Shown here piece after piece: positions 8,160 to 16,559 of a stretch of 64,000 nt of DNA. The stretch's first letter is position 1. Each line of letters opens with the position of its first letter. Under the pieces are notes generated by a model. It saw nothing but the letters and a program-made list of their open reading frames with translations, did not search any database and was not told the DNA's origin. Location: positions 248,001 to 312,000 of the forward strand of contig NZ_CP115396.1 in NCBI RefSeq assembly GCF_027625995.1, in the 5' to 3' direction. Both the position numbers and the translations under genes were made by a program. Source of the DNA: Hymenobacter yonginensis. Lineage in GTDB: Bacteria > Bacteroidota > Bacteroidia > Cytophagales > Hymenobacteraceae.

Positions 8160-8963
8160 ATGCCCGACCTCATTTCCAGCCCTCAGAACCCGCGCATCAA
8201 AAACCTGCTGCGCCTCCAGCAAAAGTCGTCGGAGCGGCGCGAGCAGGGCCTCACTATCATCGAAGGTCTGCGCGAGCTCACCATTGCCCGGGCCGCCGGG
8301 GTGGCCGTGGCCACGCTGTTTGTGTGCCCCGAGCTGGCCGGCCCGGCCCGCCTGACGGAGCTGCGCGCCCTGGCCGCCGGCACCGCCACCGAGTGGATCG
8401 AGGTATCGAAGCCGGTGTTTGAGAAGGTGGCCTACCGGGAGGGCTCCGACGGCGTGCTGGCCCTGGCCCAGCCACCGCGCCACACGCTGGCCGGCCTGCA
8501 GCTGCCGGCCGCGCCGCTGCTGCTGGTGCTGGAAGCCGTGGAGAAGCCCGGCAACCTGGGCGCCATCCTGCGCACCGCCGACGCCGCCCGTGCCGACGCC
8601 GTCATTATCTGCGACCCGCGCACCGACCTCTACAACCCCAACGCCATCCGCAGCAGCATCGGCTGCATCTTCACGGTGCCCACCGTGGCCACCACCCGGC
8701 AGGAGCTGCTGAGCTGGTGCGAGCAGCACGGCATCCGCACCTACGCCGCCGCCCTCACCGACCACGCCCGCCCCTACACCCAGTACGACTTCCGCGGGCC
8801 CACCGCCTTCGTGATGGGCACCGAAGCCGACGGCCTCACGCCCGAGCTAATGCAAGCCTGCACCGAAACCATCATCATCCCGATGGGCGGCTACATTGAT
8901 TCGCTAAACGTGAGCACCGCCACGGCCATCCTCACGTTTGAGGCGGTGCGCCAGCGCGGCTAG
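8160..8963 (+). CDS. SpoU/TrmH-family RNA 2'-O-methyltransferase
   Basis: A 267-residue protein that probably methylates a ribose of 23S rRNA or tRNA using SAM. There is an N-terminal substrate-binding domain (SSPQNPRIKNLLRLQQKS). The three SPOUT motifs follow as LEAVEKPGNLGAILRTADAA, FVMGTEADGLTPEL and IIIPMGGYIDSLNVSTATAI. ATG 8160 is preferred over in-frame upstream codons because it matches family N-termini. Its stop codon overlaps the stop of the convergent membrane-protein gene in the sequence CTAG at 8960-8963. Confidence 0.92.
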   Translation: MPDLISSPQNPRIKNLLRLQQKSSERREQGLTIIEGLRELTIARAAGVAVATLFVCPELAGPARLTELRALAAGTATEWIEVSKPVFEKVAYREGSDGVLALAQPPRHTLAGLQLPAAPLLLVLEAVEKPGNLGAILRTADAARADAVIICDPRTDLYNPNAIRSSIGCIFTVPTVATTRQELLSWCEQHGIRTYAAALTDHARPYTQYDFRGPTAFVMGTEADGLTPELMQACTETIIIPMGGYIDSLNVSTATAILTFEAVRQRG

Positions 8964-9667
8964 ACGACGGGCTCGGCGACGGTGCGCCGCCGGCGCCACA
9001 GCAGCAGGCCGCCGGCCGCCAGTAGTAGCAACAGGCCCGCCAGCATAGTGCCCACCATCACGCGCAGCGAAACCGGGTAGAGCAGGCTACCGCCCATGAA
9101 TATGGCCACCCCCAGCCACCACAGTGCCTCTAGGCTCCGCGGCCCGGTGCGCAAGGGCACCGCCCGGATGGTTTCAGGCTGCGCGGGCGGATAGAGCACG
9201 TACTTGAGCCGGTGGTAGTCGTGCAGCAGCAACCCCAGGGTTAGAATAAGGAAGCCGCAGACAAGGGATGGAGTACCCCGCCAATCCTCAACTCCCTGCC
9301 AGTCCTGAGACCAAGTAAACATAATGATGCCTGCCCATATCGGCACCAGCATCAGGGCTCCCAACAGCGCAAACCGGCCTGTAAGCAGTAACAAACCAAT
9401 GATCAGCTGCGCTACCCCAATGAATTGGGCGAAAAGCTGCAAGCCATACTTCGCCAGCAAGGTGTGGTTCATCGGTGGCCCCATCAGCCACGGTATCTGG
9501 TTGTCGGAGAGCTTGTAGAGGCCGGCGCTCAGCATGAAAGCCCCAAGCAAGAGCCGGACACTTATCAGATATACGCGCCGCAGCCAGCCGCCAGTCCAGA
9601 GCGTTAGGGCAACCGCCAGAATGGGCAGCACGACGGTGAGGATATAGAAGAATTCAGGCGCCGGCAT
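8960..9667 (-). CDS. DoxX-like polytopic membrane protein
   Basis: A 235-residue protein with about six hydrophobic segments. The stretch GAFMLSAGLYKLSDNQIPWL, followed by a long helix with GVAQLIIGLLLLTGRFALLGALML, has the look of DoxX/MauE-type four-helix proteins, and a C-terminal hydrophobic extension ends in basic residues. ATG 9667 is preferred, being followed at once by the first membrane segment. The biochemical role is unknown. It is convergent with the rRNA methyltransferase gene, whose stop it overlaps. Confidence 0.6.
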   Translation of the reverse strand: MPAPEFFYILTVVLPILAVALTLWTGGWLRRVYLISVRLLLGAFMLSAGLYKLSDNQIPWLMGPPMNHTLLAKYGLQLFAQFIGVAQLIIGLLLLTGRFALLGALMLVPIWAGIIMFTWSQDWQGVEDWRGTPSLVCGFLILTLGLLLHDYHRLKYVLYPPAQPETIRAVPLRTGPRSLEALWWLGVAIFMGGSLLYPVSLRVMVGTMLAGLLLLLAAGGLLLWRRRRTVAEPVV

Positions 9668-9805
9668 AGGATATCGATAAGATGCTTGGCCGCGAATCAA
9701 CGCATAAAATGCCAGACGCCCCAGCCTCGGATGCAGCACGCAGGCTGCGCGGTGTTATGATGGTTTGCCACCTTTGACCTTTCTTACCTGCCAACCCGCC
9801 TCCCT

Positions 9806-10081
9806 ATGGCCATTCAGCACCGCACGTTTCTCATTCATGGCCGCGTCCAGGGCGTTTTCTACCGCCAGAGCACCGTGCAGCAGGCCCGGCAGCTGGGCCT
9901 CCACGGCTACGCCCGCAACAACCCCGACGGCACTGTCACCATCGAAGCCGAAGGCCCGGCCGACGCGCTGGATGCCCTGCAGGCTTGGTGCCACCAGGGC
10001 CCGCCCGCCGCGCACGTCACTCAGGTAGACGTGGCCGCCGGGCCGGTGCAGCACTATACCGGGTTTGAGGTGCAACGGTAA
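9806..10081 (+). CDS. acyP: Acylphosphatase
   Basis: A 91-residue cytoplasmic enzyme that hydrolyses acyl phosphates. The phosphate-binding signature appears as IHGRVQGVFYRQSTVQQA with the catalytic Arg. The second motif is GLHGYARNNPDGTVTIEAEG with the catalytic Asn. Length is typical. It stands alone between two minus-strand genes. Confidence 0.93.
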   Translation: MAIQHRTFLIHGRVQGVFYRQSTVQQARQLGLHGYARNNPDGTVTIEAEGPADALDALQAWCHQGPPAAHVTQVDVAAGPVQHYTGFEVQR

Positions 10082-10095
10082 CGCCAGCCCCCGAC

Positions 10096-10818
10096 TTACA
10101 CGCGGCGCAGCTCCTGCACCTGCACATCCAGCGGCTCGGCGGCGTAGAGCAGCGGCGGGCCCAATGGCGTGGGCAGGCCGTGGCTTTCCACTAGTGTCGA
10201 GTCCCACTCCTGCAGCGTGGCTTCCCGCAGCGTCCAGGGCTCGTGCCAAAGGCGGCCGCGCCACAGAGTGCTGCCCAGCACGCCCTGCCGCAGGTCGGCC
10301 CCGGCCGTGTACAGGTGGTAGCGCTCCGTAAGAAAGTATTCCAGCGTGCCCGGTTGCGCCAACGGCAGCGCGGCCCCCGGCGTCCAGGTGGCAGCGAAGG
10401 AGGCGGGCGCCATGCCTCGGTGGGTGCGCTCGGCCACGGCCCGCAGCGTTCCGGCCGTTTCGGTGAGGCTGATGCGGGCGTGCAGGTAGGGCAGGTGGAA
10501 CAGCGTGCGCGCCGCCCACACCCCCAGCGGCTGCGTGGCATCCAACGACAGAAACCACACGCCCGGCACGCCGTCGAGGGTGGCGTAGGTGCGCACGTTC
10601 AGCTCGTGCAGGGCGCTCAGGCCCGGCACGGCCGGCAGCCCCAGCGGCCGGATGTGGCTCATCGTGAACGGCACCACGCCCAGCCACGCCTGCCCCGCAA
10701 ACGTGTCCACCTCCAGCCGGGCCGGCAGGCAGGGGCGCAGCAGCTCGGGCGGTACCGGCCAGTGCGCAAACAGCAGGTTGCTCCAGCGCTGCCGCATCAG
10801 GTGCAGGCGGCTGCGCAT
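10096..10818 (-). CDS. DUF2071 (YqjF-like) family protein
   Basis: A 240-residue soluble protein. The opening LMRQRWSNLLFAHWPVPPELLRPCLPARLEVDTFAGQAWLGVVPF (read in pieces) is characteristic of DUF2071/YqjF proteins, which have an acetoacetate-decarboxylase-like fold and unknown function. ATG 10818 is chosen; a GTG nine codons upstream is possible. It is convergent with acylphosphatase, 14 bases apart. Confidence 0.85.
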   Translation of the reverse strand: MRSRLHLMRQRWSNLLFAHWPVPPELLRPCLPARLEVDTFAGQAWLGVVPFTMSHIRPLGLPAVPGLSALHELNVRTYATLDGVPGVWFLSLDATQPLGVWAARTLFHLPYLHARISLTETAGTLRAVAERTHRGMAPASFAATWTPGAALPLAQPGTLEYFLTERYHLYTAGADLRQGVLGSTLWRGRLWHEPWTLREATLQEWDSTLVESHGLPTPLGPPLLYAAEPLDVQVQELRRV

Positions 10819-10916
10819 CGGAGTAGGGGAGAAGTCAGAAAGCACGGGAGTAGTTCAGGAGTGAAATGGCAGGCTGCAGTACAACAGATACAGCCTGCAT
10901 CTGGCCTTTAGGTAAC

Positions 10917-10943
10917 AAAAAAGCGCAGCCATTGGCCGCGCTT
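10917..10943 (-). terminator. Terminator for the coiled-coil gene
   Basis: Hairpin AAGCGC-GCC / GGC-GCGCTT with an A-run on the plus strand (a T-run when read on the minus strand), 25 bases beyond the stop at 10969. Confidence 0.65.
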
Positions 10944-10968
10944 GCTACATTATGGTCTGCTGAAAAGC

Positions 10969-11325
10969 CTAGCCGGCTTGTTTGTACACCACTTTCTCCA
11001 GGTTCTCCAGCCGCTGCCGCAACTCCCGTACTTCGGTTTCCTGGCTGGTCTGCGTGGTCTGCGTGGTCTGCGTGGTCTGCACCCGGTCATACCGCTCCGT
11101 TTGCCGGTTCATGGCGTCCAGCACGGCCGTGGTCATGTTGTTGAAGGCGCTGATGATTTGCTCATGCTGAACCTGCTGGGTTTGCTGCATCTGCTGCTGC
11201 GTTTGCTGCATCTGTTCAAAGCGGTTGTCTATCTGATCCAGCCGCCCGACTACTTTGTCCAGCGTAATCAGGATATCAGCTACTACTTCGGGCAGGTCGC
11301 GCTTACTGCGGCTTTCGGAATCCAT
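10969..11325 (-). CDS. Small coiled-coil protein with Gln/Thr tandem repeats
   Basis: A 118-residue hydrophilic protein predicted to be almost entirely helical. Tandem Q-rich heptad-like units (FEQMQQTQQQMQQTQQ) are followed by a TQTTQTTQTTQ stretch and a leucine-zipper-like C-terminus (VRELRQRLENLEKVVYK). The TQT repeat is encoded by near-identical 9-base units around 11048-11083. No family is recognised. ATG 11325 is chosen because the frame upstream looks non-coding and overlaps the typA terminator. Confidence 0.65.
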   Translation of the reverse strand: MDSESRSKRDLPEVVADILITLDKVVGRLDQIDNRFEQMQQTQQQMQQTQQVQHEQIISAFNNMTTAVLDAMNRQTERYDRVQTTQTTQTTQTSQETEVRELRQRLENLEKVVYKQAG

Positions 11326-11393
11326 AATAGATAAAGGTTGGCGGGGGCTCTGCGAATATACGCAATCAGCCCAGCCCCAGGCAGGGCCGGCCA

Positions 11394-11427
11394 CAAAAAA
11401 GGGGAGCAGCCATCGGCTGCTCCCCTT
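11394..11427 (-). terminator. Terminator of typA
   Basis: The stem GGGGAGCAGCC / GGCTGCTCCCC is followed on the minus strand by six T residues, about 20 bases past the typA stop. Confidence 0.85.
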
Positions 11428-11448
11428 TGCAAACTAGCTGACGGGCAG

Positions 11449-13257
11449 TTAGTCTACTTTCTTGGCCGAGCGCAGGCGCTCGTTTTCGTCGAGCAGAATC
11501 TTACGCATCCGGATCGACTTCGGCGTTACCTCCAGGTACTCATCCTTCTGGATGTATTCCATGGCTTCCTCCAGCGAGAACTGACGCTTCGGGATGATCT
11601 TGGCGTTGTCGTCGGTGCCCGACGCGCGCATGTTGGTGAGCTTCTTGCCTTTCTGGATGTTGATGGTCAGGTCGTTCGGGCGGGTATGCTCGCCGATAAC
11701 CTGGCCGGCGTACACCTCTTCGCCTGGATCAACGAAAAACTCGCCACGGTCCTGCATCTTGTCGATGGTGTAGGCGGTACCAACACCGGTGTCCATCGAA
11801 ATCAGCGAACCAGCAATACGGCCGGGGATTACGCCTTTGTGCGGCTCGTAAGCCGAGAAGCGGTGGTTCATGATGGCCTCACCAGCGGTAGCCGTCAGCA
11901 CGTTGTTACGCAGGCCGATCAGGCCGCGGGCCGGAATGTTGAACTCTAGGTGCTGCAGGTCGCCTTTCGGCTCCATGATGGTCAGCTCACCTTTGCGCAT
12001 CGTCACCAGCTCGATTACCTTACCGGCAGTTTCCTCTGGTACGTCCACTACCAGGTGCTCAATCGGCTCCAGACGGTTACCGTTGTCGTCTTCCTGGAAC
12101 AGCACCTGCGGCTGGCCTACCTGTAGCTCAAACCCTTCGCGACGCATGGTCTCGATGAGTACCGACAAGTGAAGAATGCCGCGGCCGTACACCAGGAACG
12201 AGTCCTCACGGTCGGTTTCCTTCACGCGCAGGGCCAGGTTTTTCTCGGTTTCTTTGAACAGACGGTCGCGCAGGTGGCGCGAGGTCACGAACTTGCCTTC
12301 CTTGCCGAAGAACGGCGAGTTGTTGATGGTGAACAGCATGTTCATCGTCGGCTCGTCGATGCTGATGGTGGTCAGCCCTTCGGGGTTTTCGGCGTCGGCG
12401 AGGGTGTCACCGATGTCGAAGCCTTCGATGCCCGTTACGGCGCAGATTTCGCCCGAGCTAACTTCGGAAACCTTGGTGCGGCCGAGGCCTTCGAACACCT
12501 GCAGTTCCTTGATTTTAACTTTCTTGATGGTGCCGTCGCGCTTCACCAGGCTCATGTTGGCGCCTTCCTTCAGCGTACCGCGGTGCACGCGGCCGATGGC
12601 GATACGGCCCACGAACGACGAGTAGTCGAGCGAGGTAACCTGCATCTGGGGCGTGCCGTCCAGGGTCGGAGCCGGCGGAATCGAGGCCACCACGGCGTCG
12701 AGCAGCGGAATGATGCTGTCGGTTTTAACTTTCCAGTCGGTGCTCATCCAGCCCTGCTTCGAGGAGCCGTACAGCGTCACGAAGTCCAGCTGGTCTTCGG
12801 TGGCGCCAAGGTTGAACATCAGGTCGAAAACCTGCTCGTGCACCTCGTCGGGGCGGCAGTTTTCCTTGTCGACTTTGTTCACCACCACGATGGGCTTCAG
12901 GCCCAGGTCGATGGCTTTGCCCAGTACGAAGCGGGTCTGGGGCATGGCACCTTCGAAGGCATCGACGAGCAGCAATACGCCGTCGGCCATCTTCAGTACA
13001 CGCTCCACTTCGCCGCCGAAGTCGGCGTGACCAGGGGTGTCGATGATGTTGATTTTAACGTCTTTGTACCGTACCGATACGTTTTTAGAGACGATGGTGA
13101 TGCCTCGCTCACGCTCCAGGTCGTTGTTGTCGAGGATCAGGTCGTCGAACTGCTGATGCTCATCGAACAGCTTCGAGGCATGAATGATCTTGTCCACGAG
13201 CGTGGTCTTGCCGTGGTCAACGTGGGCAATAATGGCGATGTTCCGGATGTTCTGCAT
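11449..13257 (-). CDS. typA: Ribosome-associated GTPase TypA/BipA
   Basis: A 602-residue translational GTPase that binds the 70S ribosome and helps 50S assembly and stress adaptation. G1 is AHVDHGKTTL and G2 is RERGITI. DTPGHADFGGEVERVL and VNKVDKENCRP supply G3 and G4. The C-terminal part contains the TypA-specific stretch ARGLIGLRNNVLTATAGEAI. ATG 13257 gives the standard length. It is a single-gene unit with its own terminator and a TAnnTTTG box upstream. Confidence 0.97.
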   Translation of the reverse strand: MQNIRNIAIIAHVDHGKTTLVDKIIHASKLFDEHQQFDDLILDNNDLERERGITIVSKNVSVRYKDVKINIIDTPGHADFGGEVERVLKMADGVLLLVDAFEGAMPQTRFVLGKAIDLGLKPIVVVNKVDKENCRPDEVHEQVFDLMFNLGATEDQLDFVTLYGSSKQGWMSTDWKVKTDSIIPLLDAVVASIPPAPTLDGTPQMQVTSLDYSSFVGRIAIGRVHRGTLKEGANMSLVKRDGTIKKVKIKELQVFEGLGRTKVSEVSSGEICAVTGIEGFDIGDTLADAENPEGLTTISIDEPTMNMLFTINNSPFFGKEGKFVTSRHLRDRLFKETEKNLALRVKETDREDSFLVYGRGILHLSVLIETMRREGFELQVGQPQVLFQEDDNGNRLEPIEHLVVDVPEETAGKVIELVTMRKGELTIMEPKGDLQHLEFNIPARGLIGLRNNVLTATAGEAIMNHRFSAYEPHKGVIPGRIAGSLISMDTGVGTAYTIDKMQDRGEFFVDPGEEVYAGQVIGEHTRPNDLTINIQKGKKLTNMRASGTDDNAKIIPKRQFSLEEAMEYIQKDEYLEVTPKSIRMRKILLDENERLRSAKKVD

Positions 13258-13276
13258 ACAAAGGGGTTTCCGGGCG

Positions 13277-13284
13277 CAAAGGTA
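13277..13284 (-). promoter_or_regulatory. Candidate -7 box for typA
   Basis: TACCTTTG on the minus strand, 20 bases before the typA ATG; it fits TAnnTTTG. The -33 element is not clear. Confidence 0.45.
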
Positions 13285-13511
13285 CGGAATGTTTGTCGCA
13301 AATAAATTACAGTAATCAATTGTTAATGAGAGAGGAAGAATCGGGCAAGCCCGGCAGGCCAACTGGCTGTGCTGCTGTGTCTCTACGGCAGCCGTTGCGG
13401 AAGATTGCGTCCGGCAAGGCCGAACCCGGGCCCGCTTGCGTATGTTCTAGCTGTAGCCTGCCCAGCGCGGGTTTTTGCTTCCCTCTGCACCCATCTTCTT
13501 TTCTCTCTCTT

Positions 13512-14090
13512 ATGCGCTCCTCTTTCCTGATTATGCTGCTGTCGGTGCTGACGCTGAACACGGCCTGTTCCCAGAAAAAAAACACCCGCACCGATGCCAA
13601 AATGGACGCCGCCGACTCGCCGCGGACTGCTACGGCCCCTTCCGGCGCGGCTAAAGTGTACCCCAAGCCCAAGCCGATAACCGGTAAGCCCGACGAGTTT
13701 CCGGTGCGCAAAACCGACGCCGAGTGGCGCAAGCAGCTCACCAAGGAGCAGTACTACATCCTGCGCGAGCAGGGCACCGAGCGGCCCTTCAACAACCCCT
13801 ACCACGACAACCACGAGAAGGGCAACTACTACTGCGCCGCCGACCACAATCTGCTGTTCTCGTCGGAAACCAAGTTTGAGAGTGGCACCGGCTGGCCTAG
13901 CTTCTGGGCTCCGGCCACCGAAAACAGCCTGAAAGTAACCGCCGACAACAGCCTGGGCATGAGCCGCGACGAGCTGGTGTGCGCCAAGTGCGGCGGACAC
14001 CTCGGCCACGTCTTCAACGACGGCCCCAAGCCCACCGGCCTGCGCTACTGCATGGATTCCTACGGCATGGTGTTCGAAAAGGCCAAGTAG
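13512..14090 (+). CDS. msrB: Peptide-methionine (R)-S-oxide reductase MsrB, lipoprotein form
   Basis: A 192-residue envelope enzyme that repairs oxidised methionine. The N-terminus is a lipoprotein signal (LLSVLTLNTAC, lipobox Cys at about residue 19). The MsrB fold is seen from EWRKQLTKEQYYILREQGTE through SGTGWPSFWAP to the resolving or catalytic region RYCMDSYGMVF. The second zinc pair is intact (CAKCGGHLGHVF). The first pair is only half present, CAAD instead of CxxC. ATG 13512 is chosen from the signal peptide. Confidence 0.92.
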   Translation: MRSSFLIMLLSVLTLNTACSQKKNTRTDAKMDAADSPRTATAPSGAAKVYPKPKPITGKPDEFPVRKTDAEWRKQLTKEQYYILREQGTERPFNNPYHDNHEKGNYYCAADHNLLFSSETKFESGTGWPSFWAPATENSLKVTADNSLGMSRDELVCAKCGGHLGHVFNDGPKPTGLRYCMDSYGMVFEKAK

Positions 14091-14097
14091 AGTAGTT

Positions 14098-14171
14098 TTC
14101 AGTTGCTCGTTGTCAGTTGTCAGGCTGTTCGGTCTCTTTTCACTGACAATGTGTAACTGATAACAACCAAC
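14098..14171. repeat. Hairpin of the GTTGTCAGTTGTCAG word family
   Basis: The left arm CAGTTGCTCGTTGTCAGTTG (and following bases) pairs imperfectly with ACTGACAATGTGTAACTGAT and following AACAAC. It is located just after msrB. An unpaired copy of the word occurs at about 22822-22847. Confidence 0.55.
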
Positions 14172-14190
14172 CGACAGCTAATTTTGCGTC

Positions 14191-14221
14191 CGGCCCGCTG
14201 GCAATCCAAGCCAGCGGGCCG
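14191..14221 (+). terminator. Hairpin downstream of msrB
   Basis: CGGCCCGCTGGC / GCCAGCGGGCCG with a 7-base loop, followed by a T-containing but not uniform tail (TTTCGTTTG). Probably a terminator for msrB. Confidence 0.6.
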
Positions 14222-14317
14222 TTTCGTTTGTTATAGCCCAAAGCTGTGGCTGGGGCGTGTTTTCGCCAGCTACAGAAATTTGTGCCAACCAATCAATCCG
14301 CCTAATCCGCGATTCTC

Positions 14318-15115
14318 ATGTCCACTCAAGTTCATTCTGATGCCATTGCCGGCCTGCAGGAGGCCCTTGCCCCGGCCCGGCAGCAGCTGGTAGCCCACGG
14401 CGTGTACCAGTCGTTGCACTCGCTCGACGATTTGCGCGTGTTCATGCAGCACCACGTGTTTGCCGTCTGGGATTTTATGTCGCTGCTGAAGGCCCTGCAG
14501 CGGGAGCTGACCTGCGTGGAGGTGCCGTGGGTGCCCCGCGGCAACCCCGCCACCCGCCGCCTCATCAACGACATCGTGCTGGAAGAGGAAACCGACGTCG
14601 ACCCCGAAGGCCGCCCCGCCAGCCACTTCGAGCTGTATTTGCGCTCCATGCGCGAGTGCGGCGCCGACACCGCCCCCATTGAGCGCCTGCTGGCCGCCCT
14701 GGCGCAGGGCGCCACCGTAGCCGAGGCCCTGGAAGCAGCCGATGCCCCGGCTTCGGTGCGGGCGTTTGTGCTTGATACGTTCCGCATCATCGAGTCGGGC
14801 CAGCCGCACGCCGTGGCTGCCGCCTTCACGTTCGGCCGCGAAGACGTCATCCCGGATATGTTCCGCCACCTCGTGCACGACCTGCGCCAGCGGTTCCCCG
14901 GCCAACTCGACACGTTCACCTACTACCTGGACCGCCACATTCAGCTCGACGAGGAAGTGCACACGCCCCTGGCCCAGCAAATGGTACGCGACCTGTGCGC
15001 CGACGATGCCACCCGCTGGCAGCAGGCCGAGGAAACGGCCGTGCGCTGCATGCAGGCCCGCGTGGGTCTCTGGGACGGAATCCGGGCGGCGCTGGCGCCG
15101 CGCGTGGCCGGGTAA
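14318..15115 (+). CDS. DUF3050 family, heme-oxygenase-like fold protein
   Basis: A 265-residue soluble protein. The stretch DLRVFMQHHVFAVWDFMSLLKALQ, then WVPRGNPATRRLINDIVLEEETD and HFELYLRSM, is characteristic of DUF3050. This family is predicted to adopt the all-helical heme-oxygenase-like fold and may be a non-heme diiron or cofactor-dependent enzyme. His and Glu residues in HHVFAVWDF, EEETD and YYLDRHIQLDEEVH are the likely metal ligands. The substrate is unknown. A single-gene unit. Confidence 0.85.
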   Translation: MSTQVHSDAIAGLQEALAPARQQLVAHGVYQSLHSLDDLRVFMQHHVFAVWDFMSLLKALQRELTCVEVPWVPRGNPATRRLINDIVLEEETDVDPEGRPASHFELYLRSMRECGADTAPIERLLAALAQGATVAEALEAADAPASVRAFVLDTFRIIESGQPHAVAAAFTFGREDVIPDMFRHLVHDLRQRFPGQLDTFTYYLDRHIQLDEEVHTPLAQQMVRDLCADDATRWQQAEETAVRCMQARVGLWDGIRAALAPRVAG

Positions 15116-15200
15116 TACGGCCCGGGCCAACCCAATAGGGCGGGAAGTCGTTGTTAGGGAAGGCCGCGCCAGCTTCGGGGCGGCCGGCCTTCCTTTCTGT

Positions 15201-15557
15201 ATGAAAACGATTCGTGTTTATCCGCTGTGTGGCCTGTTGCTGCTGGGGGCTTCGGGCCTGCTGAGTTCCTGCTTCACGTCGCAGGAAACCTCCAATGAGG
15301 TGGCCCGCCCCACGGCTGCTCCCGCTGAAATCCGCACCGATGCCGACCGCCAGGCGGCCTACAACAGCGGCGGCGGCTACGGCGGCTCCGTGCCCGACGC
15401 CACTCCAGGCCGCGTGCAGCTGGGCGAGCAGGCCAGCGGCATCAACTCGCGCAAGCGCCCGGAAAGCCTCAACACCAACGAGGCCAACACCACCTCGCAG
15501 GAAACCCGCCTGCGTCGCCTCAACGGCGCTCCGGTCGATACTGTGCGGCGGCCCTAG
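15201..15557 (+). CDS. Small hypothetical lipoprotein
   Basis: A 118-residue protein with a lipoprotein signal (LLLGASGLLSSC, lipid Cys at about residue 24). The mature part is hydrophilic and apparently disordered, with a Gly-rich segment (NSGGGYGGSV) and many Asn/Thr/Arg near the end. ATG 15201 is chosen because it opens the signal peptide; the longer open frame upstream overlaps the DUF3050 gene and is a shadow. No family is recognised. Confidence 0.65.
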   Translation: MKTIRVYPLCGLLLLGASGLLSSCFTSQETSNEVARPTAAPAEIRTDADRQAAYNSGGGYGGSVPDATPGRVQLGEQASGINSRKRPESLNTNEANTTSQETRLRRLNGAPVDTVRRP

Positions 15558-15573
15558 CTACGCCTCAGGCCTC

Positions 15574-15629
15574 CCGATAACACACCGGCCCGCTACCTCC
15601 TGAGAAGTAGCGGGCCGGTGTGTTATCGG
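15574..15629. terminator. Perfect 23-bp hairpin between convergent genes
   Basis: The arms 15574-15596 (starts CCGATAACACACCGG) and 15607-15629 are perfectly complementary with a 10-base loop. It sits between the lipoprotein gene (+) and the histone-like gene (-) and can terminate both directions, although T-runs are lacking. Confidence 0.75.
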
Positions 15630-15641
15630 CAAGCAGGTTGG

Positions 15642-16283
15642 TTAGGCCTCCGTAGTGTCGGCTGTGGTCGGCGTATTGTCTGCGCTGGCAGCGGCGGGCT
15701 TGGGCGCGGCGGCGCGAGAGCGGGACGCCGCGGGCCGGGCGGCCGGCTTGGCCGGAGCTGCCTTGGCGGCTGGCGCGGCGGCGGGCTTCGCGGCCGTGGT
15801 TTTGGCTGCCGGCTGCTGGCGGGGAGTGGCCGGTTTAGCGGCTGGCTTAGCTGCCGGGCGGGCGGCGGGCTTGGCCGGAGCGGCAGCTGTCGTGGGGTCC
15901 GATTCGGTGGAAATGCTGTCGGAGGCGGCGGCGGTACCGTTTTCGTGGTGGCGCACTATCGTGTGCAGAGCCTGCTCAAACAGGTGCTCCATGTCGGCGT
16001 CGAGGCGCTGGGTGGCGTCTTTCACCACTTCCTGCAGCTTGGCCTTGGTTTCCTTGCGGATGCGCTTCACCACTTCGCTGATGCGGCCATCCAGCTCTTT
16101 CTGCAGTTGCTTGGCGGCCGTTTTCAGGGCTTTCTTCTGCGACGCCTTCTTGCCCGAACGGGAGTCGGAAAGGGCGCTGGCGGTGTTTTTAGCAGCTTTG
16201 GCGGCTTTGCGCTGGGCTTTTTCGGCCGGATCTTTTTCCTTTTTCGCCTTCTTGGCAGGTTTCTCCTGATCGGGGTTTTTCAT
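15642..16283 (-). CDS. Histone H1-like Lys/Ala/Pro-rich protein
   Basis: A 213-residue protein with three zones. The basic N-terminal zone is rich in Lys and Ala (KPAKKAKKEKDPAEKAQRKAAK). The helical middle (about 60-120) contains ELDGRISEVVKRIRKET. The C-terminal tail is made of AAKPA/AARPA repeats like those of histone H1 and AlgP-type proteins. It may bind nucleic acid or polyanions, but that is inference from composition. ATG 16283 is chosen as the first Met after a non-coding-looking stretch. Confidence 0.7.
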   Translation of the reverse strand: MKNPDQEKPAKKAKKEKDPAEKAQRKAAKAAKNTASALSDSRSGKKASQKKALKTAAKQLQKELDGRISEVVKRIRKETKAKLQEVVKDATQRLDADMEHLFEQALHTIVRHHENGTAAASDSISTESDPTTAAAPAKPAARPAAKPAAKPATPRQQPAAKTTAAKPAAAPAAKAAPAKPAARPAASRSRAAAPKPAAASADNTPTTADTTEA

Positions 16284-16559
16284 GGCTTGAAAGATTAGGG
16301 AGGGGAAGACTAGTGGCCCGTAGTACGCAAAATGCCGCCGTAGGTATCCGAAATATAGAAGGATTAATAGGTAAAGTTGCTGGCCACCCCATTCCGCTGC
16401 CTGGCGCCGGCCTTCCCGCAACTAGGCGGCGGAGGCGCGCTGCCGCAGCAGCCTGTGCGCGCCAACCGGCGGCATTCCTCTTTATTCCTCGTTCCTTTGC
16501 ACTCCCGTTGGCTGCCCGGCCGCGGCTTTCTTTCGATTTAGTTGATTTCTGCCCCCGAT

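Noticed and set aside
15201-15557. Extension of the small lipoprotein gene upstream to 14742
   Set aside because: It would overlap the DUF3050 gene; the signal peptide with lipobox fixes the start at 15201.
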